DNA of 35,486 nt, from positions 1 to 35,486 of the forward strand of contig AEMJ01000219.1 of assembly GCA_000166735.2 (NCBI GenBank), in the 5' to 3' direction. Positions 27,129-35,431 of this stretch are shown here, in pieces. A program made the translations under genes and the position numbers. Origin of the DNA: Leuconostoc inhae KCTC 3774. GTDB lineage: Bacteria; Bacillota; Bacilli; Lactobacillales; Lactobacillaceae. The notes under the pieces were generated by a model. The model had not been told where the DNA came from. It saw nothing but the letters and a program-made list of their open reading frames with translations, and searched no databases. The stretch's first letter is position 1, and each line of letters opens with the position of its first letter.

Positions 27129-29366
27129 TTAATGAAAAGTGCGCTCGACATCATAAACCGCAGGTAGTGTATTTAGTGCATCCATTATACCATTGAGTTG
27201 CATACTATTTTTGACACCAAGTGACAATGATACCTGCGCCATACCATTTTTTGTCACATGTCCGTTAACTGAATTCACAAATCGTGTACGCCCATTAACA
27301 GCACGTAAAACGTCATTAAGTAAACCATTACGATTTTCACCGTGAACTGTCAAATCAGCATCATAATTAGGTTTTAAGCCTTCTTCATCTTCCCATTGTA
27401 CATCAACTAATCGTTGTCCCTGTGTTTCTGCCGCACGAATATTCGGACAACCAACTCGGTGAACAGAAATACCACGTCCCTTTGTAATATAACCTATCAC
27501 TTGATCCCCAGGAACTGGTGTGCAACAACGACCCAAACGGATTAAAAGATTGTCAACACCAGCAATCACAATATCATCTGCTGAACCCTTTTGACGTTGT
27601 GTTAATGCCGTTTCGCCACGCTTAATTTCATGTCCTTCTTCAAGTAATTCGCGCTGTAATTCAGCTGTTTCAGCTTCTTGTTGTGCTTCACGGATACCCT
27701 CGGTCAACTTGTTCACAACCCCAGGAACTGTAACATCCCCATAACCAATTGCTGCAAACATATCATCGTATGAATGATAATGTAGTACCTCAGCTGTTTT
27801 AGTTAAATTCTCTGTTGACAAAATAGCTATCGTACTAAATCCTGTATCACGCAAATTTCGTGTTACTAATTCTCGTCCTGCTTCAATATTGTCATCACGG
27901 TCTAACTGCTTAAAATATTGTTTGATTTTATTACGTGCACGACGGGTTGACACTAAATCTAACCAATCTCGACTCGGTTTGGCGGATGTACTTGTAATAA
28001 TTTCAATAATGTCGCCTGTTTTAATTTTATAATCAAGTGGCACAATTCGACCGTTAATTTTTGCGCCTGTTGTTTTAATACCAACATTCGTATGGATTGA
28101 AAAAGCCATATCTAGTGGTCCTGCACCTTTAGCTAACTCAAAAACATCTCCTCGTGGTGTAAATGCATAGACACGGTCACTAAATAAATCACCTTGAACT
28201 CCATCCATGAAATCTTCAGCATTTTTCGCATCTTCTTGCAATTCTAAAATACCTTGGATTACATTTAGTGCTTGTTGGCTATGATCATTAATTTTAACTT
28301 CTTTATTAGCACCTTTATTTTGTTTATAAGCCCAGTGTGCTGCCACACCAAATTCAGCCACTTCATGCATCGTATGTGTTCTAATTTGTACTTCTAATGG
28401 TCGACCTCCAGGGCCAATCACGGTGGTGTGCAAACTTTGGTAACCATTGGCTTTTGGCAATGCAATATAATCTTTGAATCGACCAGGCAACGGCATCCAT
28501 TTTGAATGAATCGCGCCAAGTACAGCATATGTATCTGGAATTGTTTCTGTCAAAACACGTACCGCAGATAAATCGTAAATTTCTTCGAAAGCTTTATGTT
28601 TGTCTGTCATTTTACGATAGATTGAATAAATATGTTTTGGTCGACCATAAACATCGATATGTTGTAATTCAAGCTCTTGAATGGCTGTTTCAATTTCAGA
28701 AACTGCTTCCTGTACATACCTAATACGTTCGTCACGTTTCATATTCATTCGTGATGCAATACTATGATATTTTTCTTGATTTAAATAACTTAAAGATAAA
28801 TCCTCAAGTTCCCATTTGATTGTACTAATACCTAAGCGATCGGCCAATGGCGCGTAAATATCTAACGTTTCACTTGCAATACGATGTTGTTTTTCCTCAC
28901 GTAAAGCACCTAAAGTTCGCATATTATGCAACCTGTCAGCCAGCTTAACAATAATAACGCGAATGTCCTTTGACATCGCCAAAAGTAATTTACGATGATT
29001 TTCTGCAAGTTGCTCTTGTGAATTTTTGTACTGAATCTTACTAATTTTAGTAACACCATCAATAATTTGGCTAATCGTTTCGCCAAATTTTGCTTCAACA
29101 TCTGCAAGTGTTGCTGGCGTATCTTCAACAACATCATGTAAATAACCAGATATGACAGTTGCCGTGTCCATCTTTAATTCAGCTAAAATACCAGCAACTT
29201 GAATGGGATGAATAATATAAGGTTCGCCCGATTTACGCAACTGTCCTTTATGTAAATCTGATGCCCATTCATATGCAGCCCTAACTTTTGCAGTATCTGC
29301 ATCAGACATGTATTGCCCAACTAAGGTCAGTACTTCTTCGCCTGTATATTTTTTTGTTTTTGCCAT
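27129..29366 (-). CDS. rel: Bifunctional (p)ppGpp synthetase/hydrolase Rel
   Basis: Makes and degrades the stringent-response alarmone. Domains in order: an HD hydrolase with HDVVEDTP (so hydrolysis is likely kept), a synthetase with RFKDYIALPKANGYQSLHT, TGS (VYAFTPRGDVFELAKGAGPLDMAFSIH), a conserved cysteine region (GRCCTPVPGD) and a C-terminal ACT domain. I give ATG at 29366 (MAKTKKYTGEEV, 745 residues) as start because it matches family length, but it lacks a near Shine-Dalgarno. An in-frame ATG at 29417 has GAAGGGA just before it and would add 17 residues. A hairpin lies between the two. The promoter is at 29500-29528. The frame is intact. Confidence 0.95.
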   Translation of the reverse strand: MAKTKKYTGEEVLTLVGQYMSDADTAKVRAAYEWASDLHKGQLRKSGEPYIIHPIQVAGILAELKMDTATVISGYLHDVVEDTPATLADVEAKFGETISQIIDGVTKISKIQYKNSQEQLAENHRKLLLAMSKDIRVIIVKLADRLHNMRTLGALREEKQHRIASETLDIYAPLADRLGISTIKWELEDLSLSYLNQEKYHSIASRMNMKRDERIRYVQEAVSEIETAIQELELQHIDVYGRPKHIYSIYRKMTDKHKAFEEIYDLSAVRVLTETIPDTYAVLGAIHSKWMPLPGRFKDYIALPKANGYQSLHTTVIGPGGRPLEVQIRTHTMHEVAEFGVAAHWAYKQNKGANKEVKINDHSQQALNVIQGILELQEDAKNAEDFMDGVQGDLFSDRVYAFTPRGDVFELAKGAGPLDMAFSIHTNVGIKTTGAKINGRIVPLDYKIKTGDIIEIITSTSAKPSRDWLDLVSTRRARNKIKQYFKQLDRDDNIEAGRELVTRNLRDTGFSTIAILSTENLTKTAEVLHYHSYDDMFAAIGYGDVTVPGVVNKLTEGIREAQQEAETAELQRELLEEGHEIKRGETALTQRQKGSADDIVIAGVDNLLIRLGRCCTPVPGDQVIGYITKGRGISVHRVGCPNIRAAETQGQRLVDVQWEDEEGLKPNYDADLTVHGENRNGLLNDVLRAVNGRTRFVNSVNGHVTKNGMAQVSLSLGVKNSMQLNGIMDALNTLPAVYDVERTFH

Positions 29367-29378
29367 ATTTTCAACTAT

Positions 29379-29414
29379 GTTACTTAGACAACCATAGTAT
29401 GGTGTCAATGTAAC
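29379..29414 (-). promoter_or_regulatory. Hairpin over the rel translation start region
   Basis: GTTAC...GTAAC closes a 36-base hairpin with about 13 pairs and two mismatches (inner GACA-CCAT with ATGG-TGTC around one bulge). GAAGGGA lies just 5', an in-frame ATG overlaps its 5' side, and the ATG at 29366 is 12 bases 3'. It could choose between two Rel starts. Confidence 0.4.
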
Positions 29415-29499
29415 CATATTTCCCTTCATATCTTCCGGAAGACACATTGCTATTTTAAAAACCGCAGTGTGCCTTATAACGCTTTTTATGCGTAATTTA

Positions 29500-29528
29500 A
29501 TTATAATAAAATTTTAATATTTTCACAA
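29500..29528 (-). promoter_or_regulatory. Promoter of rel-dtd
   Basis: On minus, TTGTGA (29523-29528), 17 bases and TATAAT (29500-29505). It is back to back with the MFS promoter. Confidence 0.65.
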
Positions 29529-29552
29529 GGCCAGTCTTAGAGTGTGCATATT

Positions 29553-29580
29553 TTTACAAATAAGCATAAACTAGTAATAT
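29553..29580 (+). promoter_or_regulatory. Promoter of the MFS transporter
   Basis: On plus, TTTACA (29553-29558), 16 bases and TAATAT (29575-29580), 18 bases before the ATG. Confidence 0.5.
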
Positions 29581-29598
29581 TACTTTTAAAGAAGGAAT

Positions 29599-30840
29599 AT
29601 GCAAATGTCTGAAAATTATAACACCAAATTAGATGATTCTGAACCAATTTGGCAACAGAATGTTTTTGTTCTTTGGTTTGGTGTGTTTATGACTGGTGTT
29701 GCTCTAAGTGAAGTGATGCCATTTTTATCACTTTACATTGATACGTTAGGTACTTTCAGTAAAAATCAATTAAGTTTTTATTCTGGTGCTGTATTTGCCA
29801 TTTCATTTCTTGTGACAGCAATTGTGTCACCTTTTTGGGGCAAACTCGCTGACAGAAAAGGCCGAAAATTAATGCTATTACGGGCTGCTCTTGGCATGTC
29901 AATTGTGCTATTTTTAATGGGCAATGTGACAAATGTGTGGCAATTACTTTTTTTACGAGCACTACAAGGTGGCATGGGTGGCTTTATATCAAATGCGAAT
30001 GCACTTGTTGCTACCCAAACACCTAAAAAACATGCTGGTAAAGCGCTGGGTATTTTGGTCACTGGCATGACTGCAGGCAATTTAATTGGCCCTTTATTTG
30101 GCGGTACTTTAGCAACTTTTTTTAGTTACCGTACGTCATTTCATATCACCGGTATCATTTTGTTTCTAGTATTTGTACTGACATTATTTTTAGTCAAAGA
30201 AACGCCTCATATATCAACACCCCGTATTGCTAATGCTTCGACTAAGTATCTCTGGACACATATTCCAAATAAGCAGTTGATTATTGGTCTATTTGTGACA
30301 ACCATGTTAGTTCAAACTGTGAATACAGCCATCAATCCGATTATTAGTTTATTTGTTCGTGAATTAATGCATAATGCCTCAAATACGACTTTTATTGCTG
30401 GTATGGTTGCTGCCATGCCCGGTATTGCAACTGTCATAGCGGCCCCACCTTTTGGCCGTATCGGAGACCATTTAGGCACCGATCGTATGATTAAAATTGG
30501 TTTTATGATAGCTGTTATTGCCTTCCTCCCAACAGCATTTGTCACAAGTGTTAGTATGTTGATGTTTTTTCGTTTTTTAGTTGGTATTAGTGATGCCACA
30601 ATGTTACCCGCAATCCAAACTTTGTTATCCAAAAACTCACCTACTGAAATGACCAGTCGCATATTTAGTTATAACCAAAGTTTTCAATCACTAGGATCAG
30701 TCATGGGTCCTATGTTTGGTGCATTAATTGCGAGTCTATTTGATTATCGTGGTATATTTGTTTTCTGTACCATCATTATCATTATCAACGCAGTATTATT
30801 TAATGTATCAACACGTCATTTAGAACATGAATCAATCTAA
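29599..30840 (+). CDS. MFS transporter, DHA1-like (probable drug or metabolite efflux)
   Basis: A 413-residue membrane protein with 12 predicted hydrophobic segments in two halves. Loop 2-3 carries the MFS signature WGKLADRKGRKLMLLRAALGMS, and segment 5 has the antiporter-like run GILVTGMTAGNLIGPLFGG, which fits proton-driven export (NorA/PmrA/TetA-like). The substrate cannot be inferred. AAGGA serves either ATG at 29599 or the second ATG at 29605 (MSENYN), which has better spacing. It is a single gene with promoter and terminator, divergent from rel. The frame is intact. Confidence 0.88.
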   Translation: MQMSENYNTKLDDSEPIWQQNVFVLWFGVFMTGVALSEVMPFLSLYIDTLGTFSKNQLSFYSGAVFAISFLVTAIVSPFWGKLADRKGRKLMLLRAALGMSIVLFLMGNVTNVWQLLFLRALQGGMGGFISNANALVATQTPKKHAGKALGILVTGMTAGNLIGPLFGGTLATFFSYRTSFHITGIILFLVFVLTLFLVKETPHISTPRIANASTKYLWTHIPNKQLIIGLFVTTMLVQTVNTAINPIISLFVRELMHNASNTTFIAGMVAAMPGIATVIAAPPFGRIGDHLGTDRMIKIGFMIAVIAFLPTAFVTSVSMLMFFRFLVGISDATMLPAIQTLLSKNSPTEMTSRIFSYNQSFQSLGSVMGPMFGALIASLFDYRGIFVFCTIIIIINAVLFNVSTRHLEHESI

Positions 30841-30860
30841 ATTGAATTCAGAGACAACAT

Positions 30861-30913
30861 AAAAAACGTGCATATAGAAAATAACAAAAATATTTTCTAT
30901 ATGCACGTTTTTT
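30861..30913. terminator. Bidirectional terminator between the MFS gene and the carAB-like operon
   Basis: ACGTGCATATAGAAAATA and its complement form a stem of about 18 bp (more with the A/T arms) around ACAAAAA, with six A before and six T after. It ends both convergent units. Confidence 0.9.
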
Positions 30914-30924
30914 CTATTTAACTG

Positions 30925-31218
30925 TCATAACCAATCTTTTAACAATTCGAGACTAACTTGTTGGCTGGTCCAACGTTGTAACGAGGAATAATTATGTCGT
31001 TTGTTAAAAGCCAATTTTTCAGTATTTAGCACAGCTATCGCCTGGCCTTTTTCCGTTAAAAAAACCTGCCCAATTTGTTTAAATTTTCCTTTAGTATGTT
31101 TTCCGGTTCGCCAAACATTAGGTGTAACACCAGTTTTAGGTCGATACCGGCCCGAGGCGTCCTGCTCTACCACGACACCAGTAAACAATTGTGTGTCGTA
31201 TTTTTTACTATCACTCAT
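30925..31218 (-). CDS. Small protein of unknown function, last gene of the pyrR-carAB-like operon
   Basis: A 97-residue basic, soluble protein with no signal peptide, no membrane segment and no motif I recognise. It is rich in K, T, Q and G in its first two thirds (RYRPKTGVTPNVWRTGKHTK; FLTEKGQAIAVL reads like a beta hairpin) and ends in a short amphipathic stretch. The ATG overlaps the stop of the CarB-like gene by 8 bases, so translation is likely coupled. Transcription ends at the bidirectional hairpin just after its stop. Its position suggests it works with the CarA/CarB-like pair or PyrR, but this is inference only. The frame is intact. Confidence 0.7.
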   Translation of the reverse strand: MSDSKKYDTQLFTGVVVEQDASGRYRPKTGVTPNVWRTGKHTKGKFKQIGQVFLTEKGQAIAVLNTEKLAFNKRHNYSSLQRWTSQQVSLELLKDWL

Positions 31219-33723
31219 AATAATTCACACCGACACCTATTTCAAATCTTGTACCATCAATCACTTCGTTAGGTTGGAGATGCAGGCGATAATTCACATC
31301 GGCAGCTATCATGCTTAATGGTTGAACAATAGGTTGCTGGTTAATCATTGCCAATGTTGTAACATCTTGATCAGTTAGTTCATGCAATGCCGCTCGTATG
31401 GTTAATCTTATCCATTGTACATCCATAACTTTTGTCATATAAGCAATTTGACCAAATGGCATGGGTCGTAACCAAGAATCATGAACAATATCTGCTGCAT
31501 CGACAGTGTCAATCCATGTGACCGTATTTTGATACCAAATAATTTGATAAACACCAGGACTCTCTATTTCTTTTTGAGCTATTTCTTCTGGTAAATTCGC
31601 CAGTTGGGGAATAATACGCACTTCACCTGCCATATGTTGCGTGAAATTTATCGGATACATATTTTGCCCATCATAAAATAAATTCAATGCAAATTCTGAT
31701 TGATTTTCATTTGGACCGCTTGGTGTATGCTTTTCCTTTGGTAAAATAATAACCTGCTGACCTAGATCTCGTAAAGCCTTAATGAGTTTACGGCGATTAC
31801 CAGGGATCACAATAGCTTGAGGTTTTTCTAACTCTACTACTCGCATAACATCCGATATTTCAAGCGGCTCAAGGTACTGCTTATCAGCCAAATGTGGTAA
31901 TAACGTTGCATCACTTGGATTATTGTTCATAATGATTGTCGGGTATTGTAATCGGCGTAACTCAGACATCGTAATTGTCGTAGCATATCCCCCTGACGCT
32001 GCATCTCCCATTCTAAAAGCACCAGAACCAATAACAAGCACTGAGTCTGCGTTAATTTGTACCGATTCATTTTCCGCTTCATAGGTCGCATAATATTGGC
32101 GTGCGTTTTCAGGAAATTCACCAGCAGAAGGCTCAACTGCCTTGTAAGTGACGTCAATATGATTCTCTTTTGCTAAAGTTCTGATAATGTTAAAATCGGT
32201 ATGCCAAAAGCGTGCGAGTAATCCGTCGGATAAACCATATTTTTTACCACGTCGTAAGGATTTAATGCTATCGATATCCGCCTCAACCTCTTCCTCCAAT
32301 GTATGCAAATGTTTCAGTTGATAAAAATAGAATTCATCAATAGCTGTTAATTCTGCTAACTCATCAATTTCATAACCACGTTTGATAGCTTCAATTAACA
32401 ATAACACACGGTTATCCTGTGGGTGAATCAGTTGCTGAATCAATTCATCATCATTAATATATGCCATATTTGTTGGCGAAAAACTAGCATTATTAAAATG
32501 GGCTGAGCGAATTGCTTTTTCTAAGGCCTCAATAAATGTTCGGCCAAATCCAAGGGTTGTCCCGATGGACTTTTGCACACTATTGAGCTGTCGGTTAACA
32601 TGCACACCTGCTTGAACTAATTCTCCAAACGGAAACACAGGCAACTTTACAACCACATGATCCATCATTGGTTCCATTATGGCAGTATTTTTACCAAAAT
32701 TATGTGGCAAAACGATATCTTCTAATGCGACACCTAGTGCTAAGTTGATCGTTACAAGCATCGTTGGATACCCTGTGGCTAATGACATACGCGTTGCCAT
32801 TTGGTCTATATAAGGTGATACTTTGATAATATAAATCTTGTTTGTATCATCATCAACAGCAAATTGTACATGCATCACACCTTGTAATTGCAATATATCA
32901 GCTACCCTAAATGCATAATCACGCATTTTGCTAATCAACTGATCTTGAATTGTTAAAATGGGCGATACGCTAAGTGAATCTGCTGTATGAATGCCAATAG
33001 GATCCATATCCTCGCTTGCACCAATCTGCATTTTATTGCCACGAAAATCGCGCAATACCTCTATACTGACTTCCTTTAATCCATTAATTGCTTTAGAGAT
33101 GATGACTTCTTGCGTAACAGATTGTAATTTTGCAAGATTAATAGCATCCTCAAAGTCATCTAAACGTTCCACAATATGGCGTGTATTTGTTTGGTTTGGA
33201 TGTAAAGCCCGTATCATCAATGGTAATTGTAATTCACGTAACAGCTCGTTAGCTTCATCTTGTGCTTTCAGCACATAATTATTGATGACCGGTAACCCAT
33301 TTTTGGCCATATACGCAGTTAGGGCTGGAATATTATTCACTTTGAGTAACATCTCAATACTCAGTCCAAGTGTATTTGGTACAGGCCCATCACCATGCGA
33401 CCAGCTTTGTACGACTTCTGCCCACAAACGTAACGATGCTTCACCTCCAAACAAAGGTGCAACCGTATCGATGTTATTTTCTTTGACTATTTTTTTAAGT
33501 TTTCAATCGTTAAGGGCTGCCAAAAAGTTGTCGCTGCCAAACTTTCCAGCGACAATGCGTAAGGATTTTCATCAACGACAAAAACTTCAATGCCATGCCC
33601 TCGTAATTCCGGCATCACTTGATATATTGCCGCATCATGCTCTGCTTCACGGCCAAAATCATTTGCGCCAGCACCGATAAATAATATTTTTTTGATTTTA
33701 TTATTGATTGTAATGTTCGACAT
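31211..33723 (-). CDS. CarB-like carbamoyl-phosphate synthase large-subunit homologue, degenerate (frameshifted)
   Basis: Resembles CarB over most of its length: an N-terminal pre-ATP-grasp domain (KKILFIGAGANDFGREAEHD), a first ATP-grasp, the oligomerisation region (IKRGYEIDELAELTAIDEFYF) and a second pre-ATP-grasp (SVLVIGSGAFRMG). At 837 residues it is about 220 short of normal CarB. The Gly-rich loop after IRP is replaced by IRALHPNQTNTRH (about 171-183). The metal site EVNPRVSR is KVSPYIDQ (about 301-308), so Glu and Asn are lost. The second ATP-grasp is shortened, with WIDTVDAADI where IEVNPRASR belongs, and the allosteric MGS domain is missing. Carbamoyl phosphate synthesis is therefore unlikely. 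One base is missing in the run at 33490-33496 (seven T on plus, eight needed). It overlaps carA-like by 23 bases and the orphan gene by 8. Confidence 0.8.
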
Positions 33724-34785
33724 AATCTTCTACCGTTTCAAAGAAATCTGCAAATACAGTTGTTGCTTCAAGCGGACCTGGCGCAGCATCAGGAAAGAAT
33801 TGTACACTAAAAGCCGGGAATTCACGATGTCGTAATCCTTGAACTGCGCCATCTACAAGATCACGATAAGTCACAAATAGTTTTTACGGTTAATTGATGA
33901 CGCATCCACCGCGTAGCCTTGACCCTGCATCGCATAAAAAATTTGGCGAGTAATAATTTCTTGGATGGGATGGTTCATACCATGATGTTCTGATGGTAGG
34001 GGCATTAATTCTGCATCGTTTGCTAGTGCAAACAATTCATGTCCTAGACCAATTCCTAACATAGGCACTTTCGATTGTAAAACACGAATTAACGTTAAAA
34101 CACTATCTGGCAATGTTCTAGGATCTCCTGGACCGGTAGACAAAATAATACCATCAGGATCCAATGTCAGAACTTCTGCCACACTGGTCGTATAGGGTAG
34201 GACTGACACATTAGCATCATAATCACCCAACATACGTAAAATACCATGTTTTAGACCAAAATCAATGACAACAATATGCCGACCACGACCAGGATTAGCA
34301 TATGGTTTTGGCGTTGCAGTACTTTGCACCTGTTTGTTTGTCAAAACAGTTGCAACCAATTGATCAATAGCATGTTCATCCGCAAAATCAACGATGCTCG
34401 CTTTTTGTGGGCCAGTTTCACGTAAATGTCTAATGAGTTGACGCGTGTCAACTTGATATAGTCCAGGAATATTATGTTGCTTTAAAAACCGATCTAAATT
34501 CATACGGCGCTGACGGTTAACAGATACTTCAGCCAAATCATGAACAATCATGCCACTAATAGTGGGTTTAACTGACTCATATGCTTCTGCATGAATGCCT
34601 GATGCACCAACAACAGGCGTCGCAAAAACGATCATTTGACCATCATATATCGGGTCAGTAATGATTTCTTGATAGCCAGTCATGGCAGTATGAAAAATAA
34701 TTTCTCCAAAAGTGGTTGCCGGTGCCCCAAAGCCAAGTCCCGGAAATATCGTCCCATCTTCAAGAATTAAGTGACGTTGTATCAT
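33701..34785 (-). CDS. CarA-like carbamoyl-phosphate synthase small-subunit homologue without glutaminase triad (frameshifted)
   Basis: Full-length CarA architecture (361 residues corrected): an N-terminal CPSase domain (RHLILEDGTIFPGLGFG, MTGYQEIITDP, GLYQVDTRQLIRHLR) and a class I amidotransferase domain (PGRGRHIVVIDFGLKHGILR, LSTGPGDP). All three catalytic residues are changed. GICLGHQ reads GIGLGHE (Cys to Gly, 246), and VQYHPEASPGP reads VQFFPDAAPGP (His to Phe 331, Glu to Asp 333). Glutamine hydrolysis should be impossible. One base is missing near 33875-33877 (three A on plus, four needed); without it the frame stops 57 residues early, before the His-Glu motif. ATG at 34785 gives the family N-terminus, yet the good Shine-Dalgarno GAGGAG is about 60 bases upstream, right after pyrR. 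Confidence 0.85.
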
Positions 34786-34855
34786 ATTTTTACACTTGTA
34801 AATTCACATCATCAGTAAAATTATTACTCTGAACTCCGTGCACCTACTTCTCCTC

Positions 34856-35383
34856 TTAATGTACGATTTCGACGGCATCATGGCCATCAATTTCTTGAAC
34901 CAGTACTTTGATTTTTTCATTTTGAGCTGTTGGAATGTTTTTGCCAACAAAATCGGCACGTATTGGTAATTCACGGTGACCACGATCTACCAAAACAGCT
35001 AAAGAAATACTATTTGGTCGCCCTATATGTATCAGCGCATCTAATGCGGCACGTATTGTTCGGCCAGTAAATAAAACATCATCAATCAAAACAATATTTT
35101 TATCAGCAATATTATTTTTTTCTGCCTCATTTAAGCCTAGGCTATCCTCTTGATTCAAAACATCATCACGGAAATTAGTGATGTCAATTGCCATAACGGG
35201 AATTTTCACACCTTCCAGTTGCTCTAAACGACTAGCAATACGTTGCGCTAAAAATTCGCCACGCGTTTTAATACCAACAAGAATTAAATCTTGGCCACCC
35301 TTGTTTCGTTCAATAATTTCATATGTAATACGCGTCAATGCACGTTGCAACGAGGCACTATCAAGCACTTCTTTATTTGTCAT
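34856..35383 (-). CDS. pyrR: PyrR bifunctional pyr operon regulator/uracil phosphoribosyltransferase
   Basis: An RNA-binding attenuation regulator that senses UMP/PRPP, with weak uracil phosphoribosyltransferase activity in the family. The 175-residue protein has [19 protein letters not shown] at the N-terminus, the PRPP-binding motif [13 protein letters not shown] (97-109) and [21 protein letters not shown] at the C-terminal side. ATG at 35383 fits the family but is separated from AAAGGAG by a hairpin. If one A were missing in the run within that hairpin, an ATG at 35413 with good spacing would add 10 residues. It leads into the carAB-like genes, not into pyrB/pyrC. No PyrR-type attenuator is visible in the 48-base gap upstream. 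The frame is intact. Confidence 0.93.
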   Translation of the reverse strand: MTNKEVLDSASLQRALTRITYEIIERNKGGQDLILVGIKTRGEFLAQRIASRLEQLEGVKIPVMAIDITNFRDDVLNQEDSLGLNEAEKNNIADKNIVLIDDVLFTGRTIRAALDALIHIGRPNSISLAVLVDRGHRELPIRADFVGKNIPTAQNEKIKVLVQEIDGHDAVEIVH

Positions 35384-35392
35384 AATAGTTGC

Positions 35393-35414
35393 GTATGTTA
35401 TTTTAACAACATAC
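35393..35414 (-). promoter_or_regulatory. Hairpin between Shine-Dalgarno and start of pyrR
   Basis: GTATGTT and AACATAC pair (7 bp, extendable by a G-T pair), with AAAGGAG 2 bases 5' and the ATG 9 bases 3'. A 4-codon frame (ATG TTG TTA AAA TAA) starts in the stem at good spacing from the Shine-Dalgarno. Confidence 0.45.
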
Positions 35415-35431
35415 TTCTCCTTTCAAATAGC

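Noticed and set aside
35384-35431. PyrR-dependent attenuator upstream of pyrR
   Set aside because: The gap is 48 bases, has no terminator/antiterminator pair and no recognisable PyrR binding loop; only the small hairpin at the start is seen.
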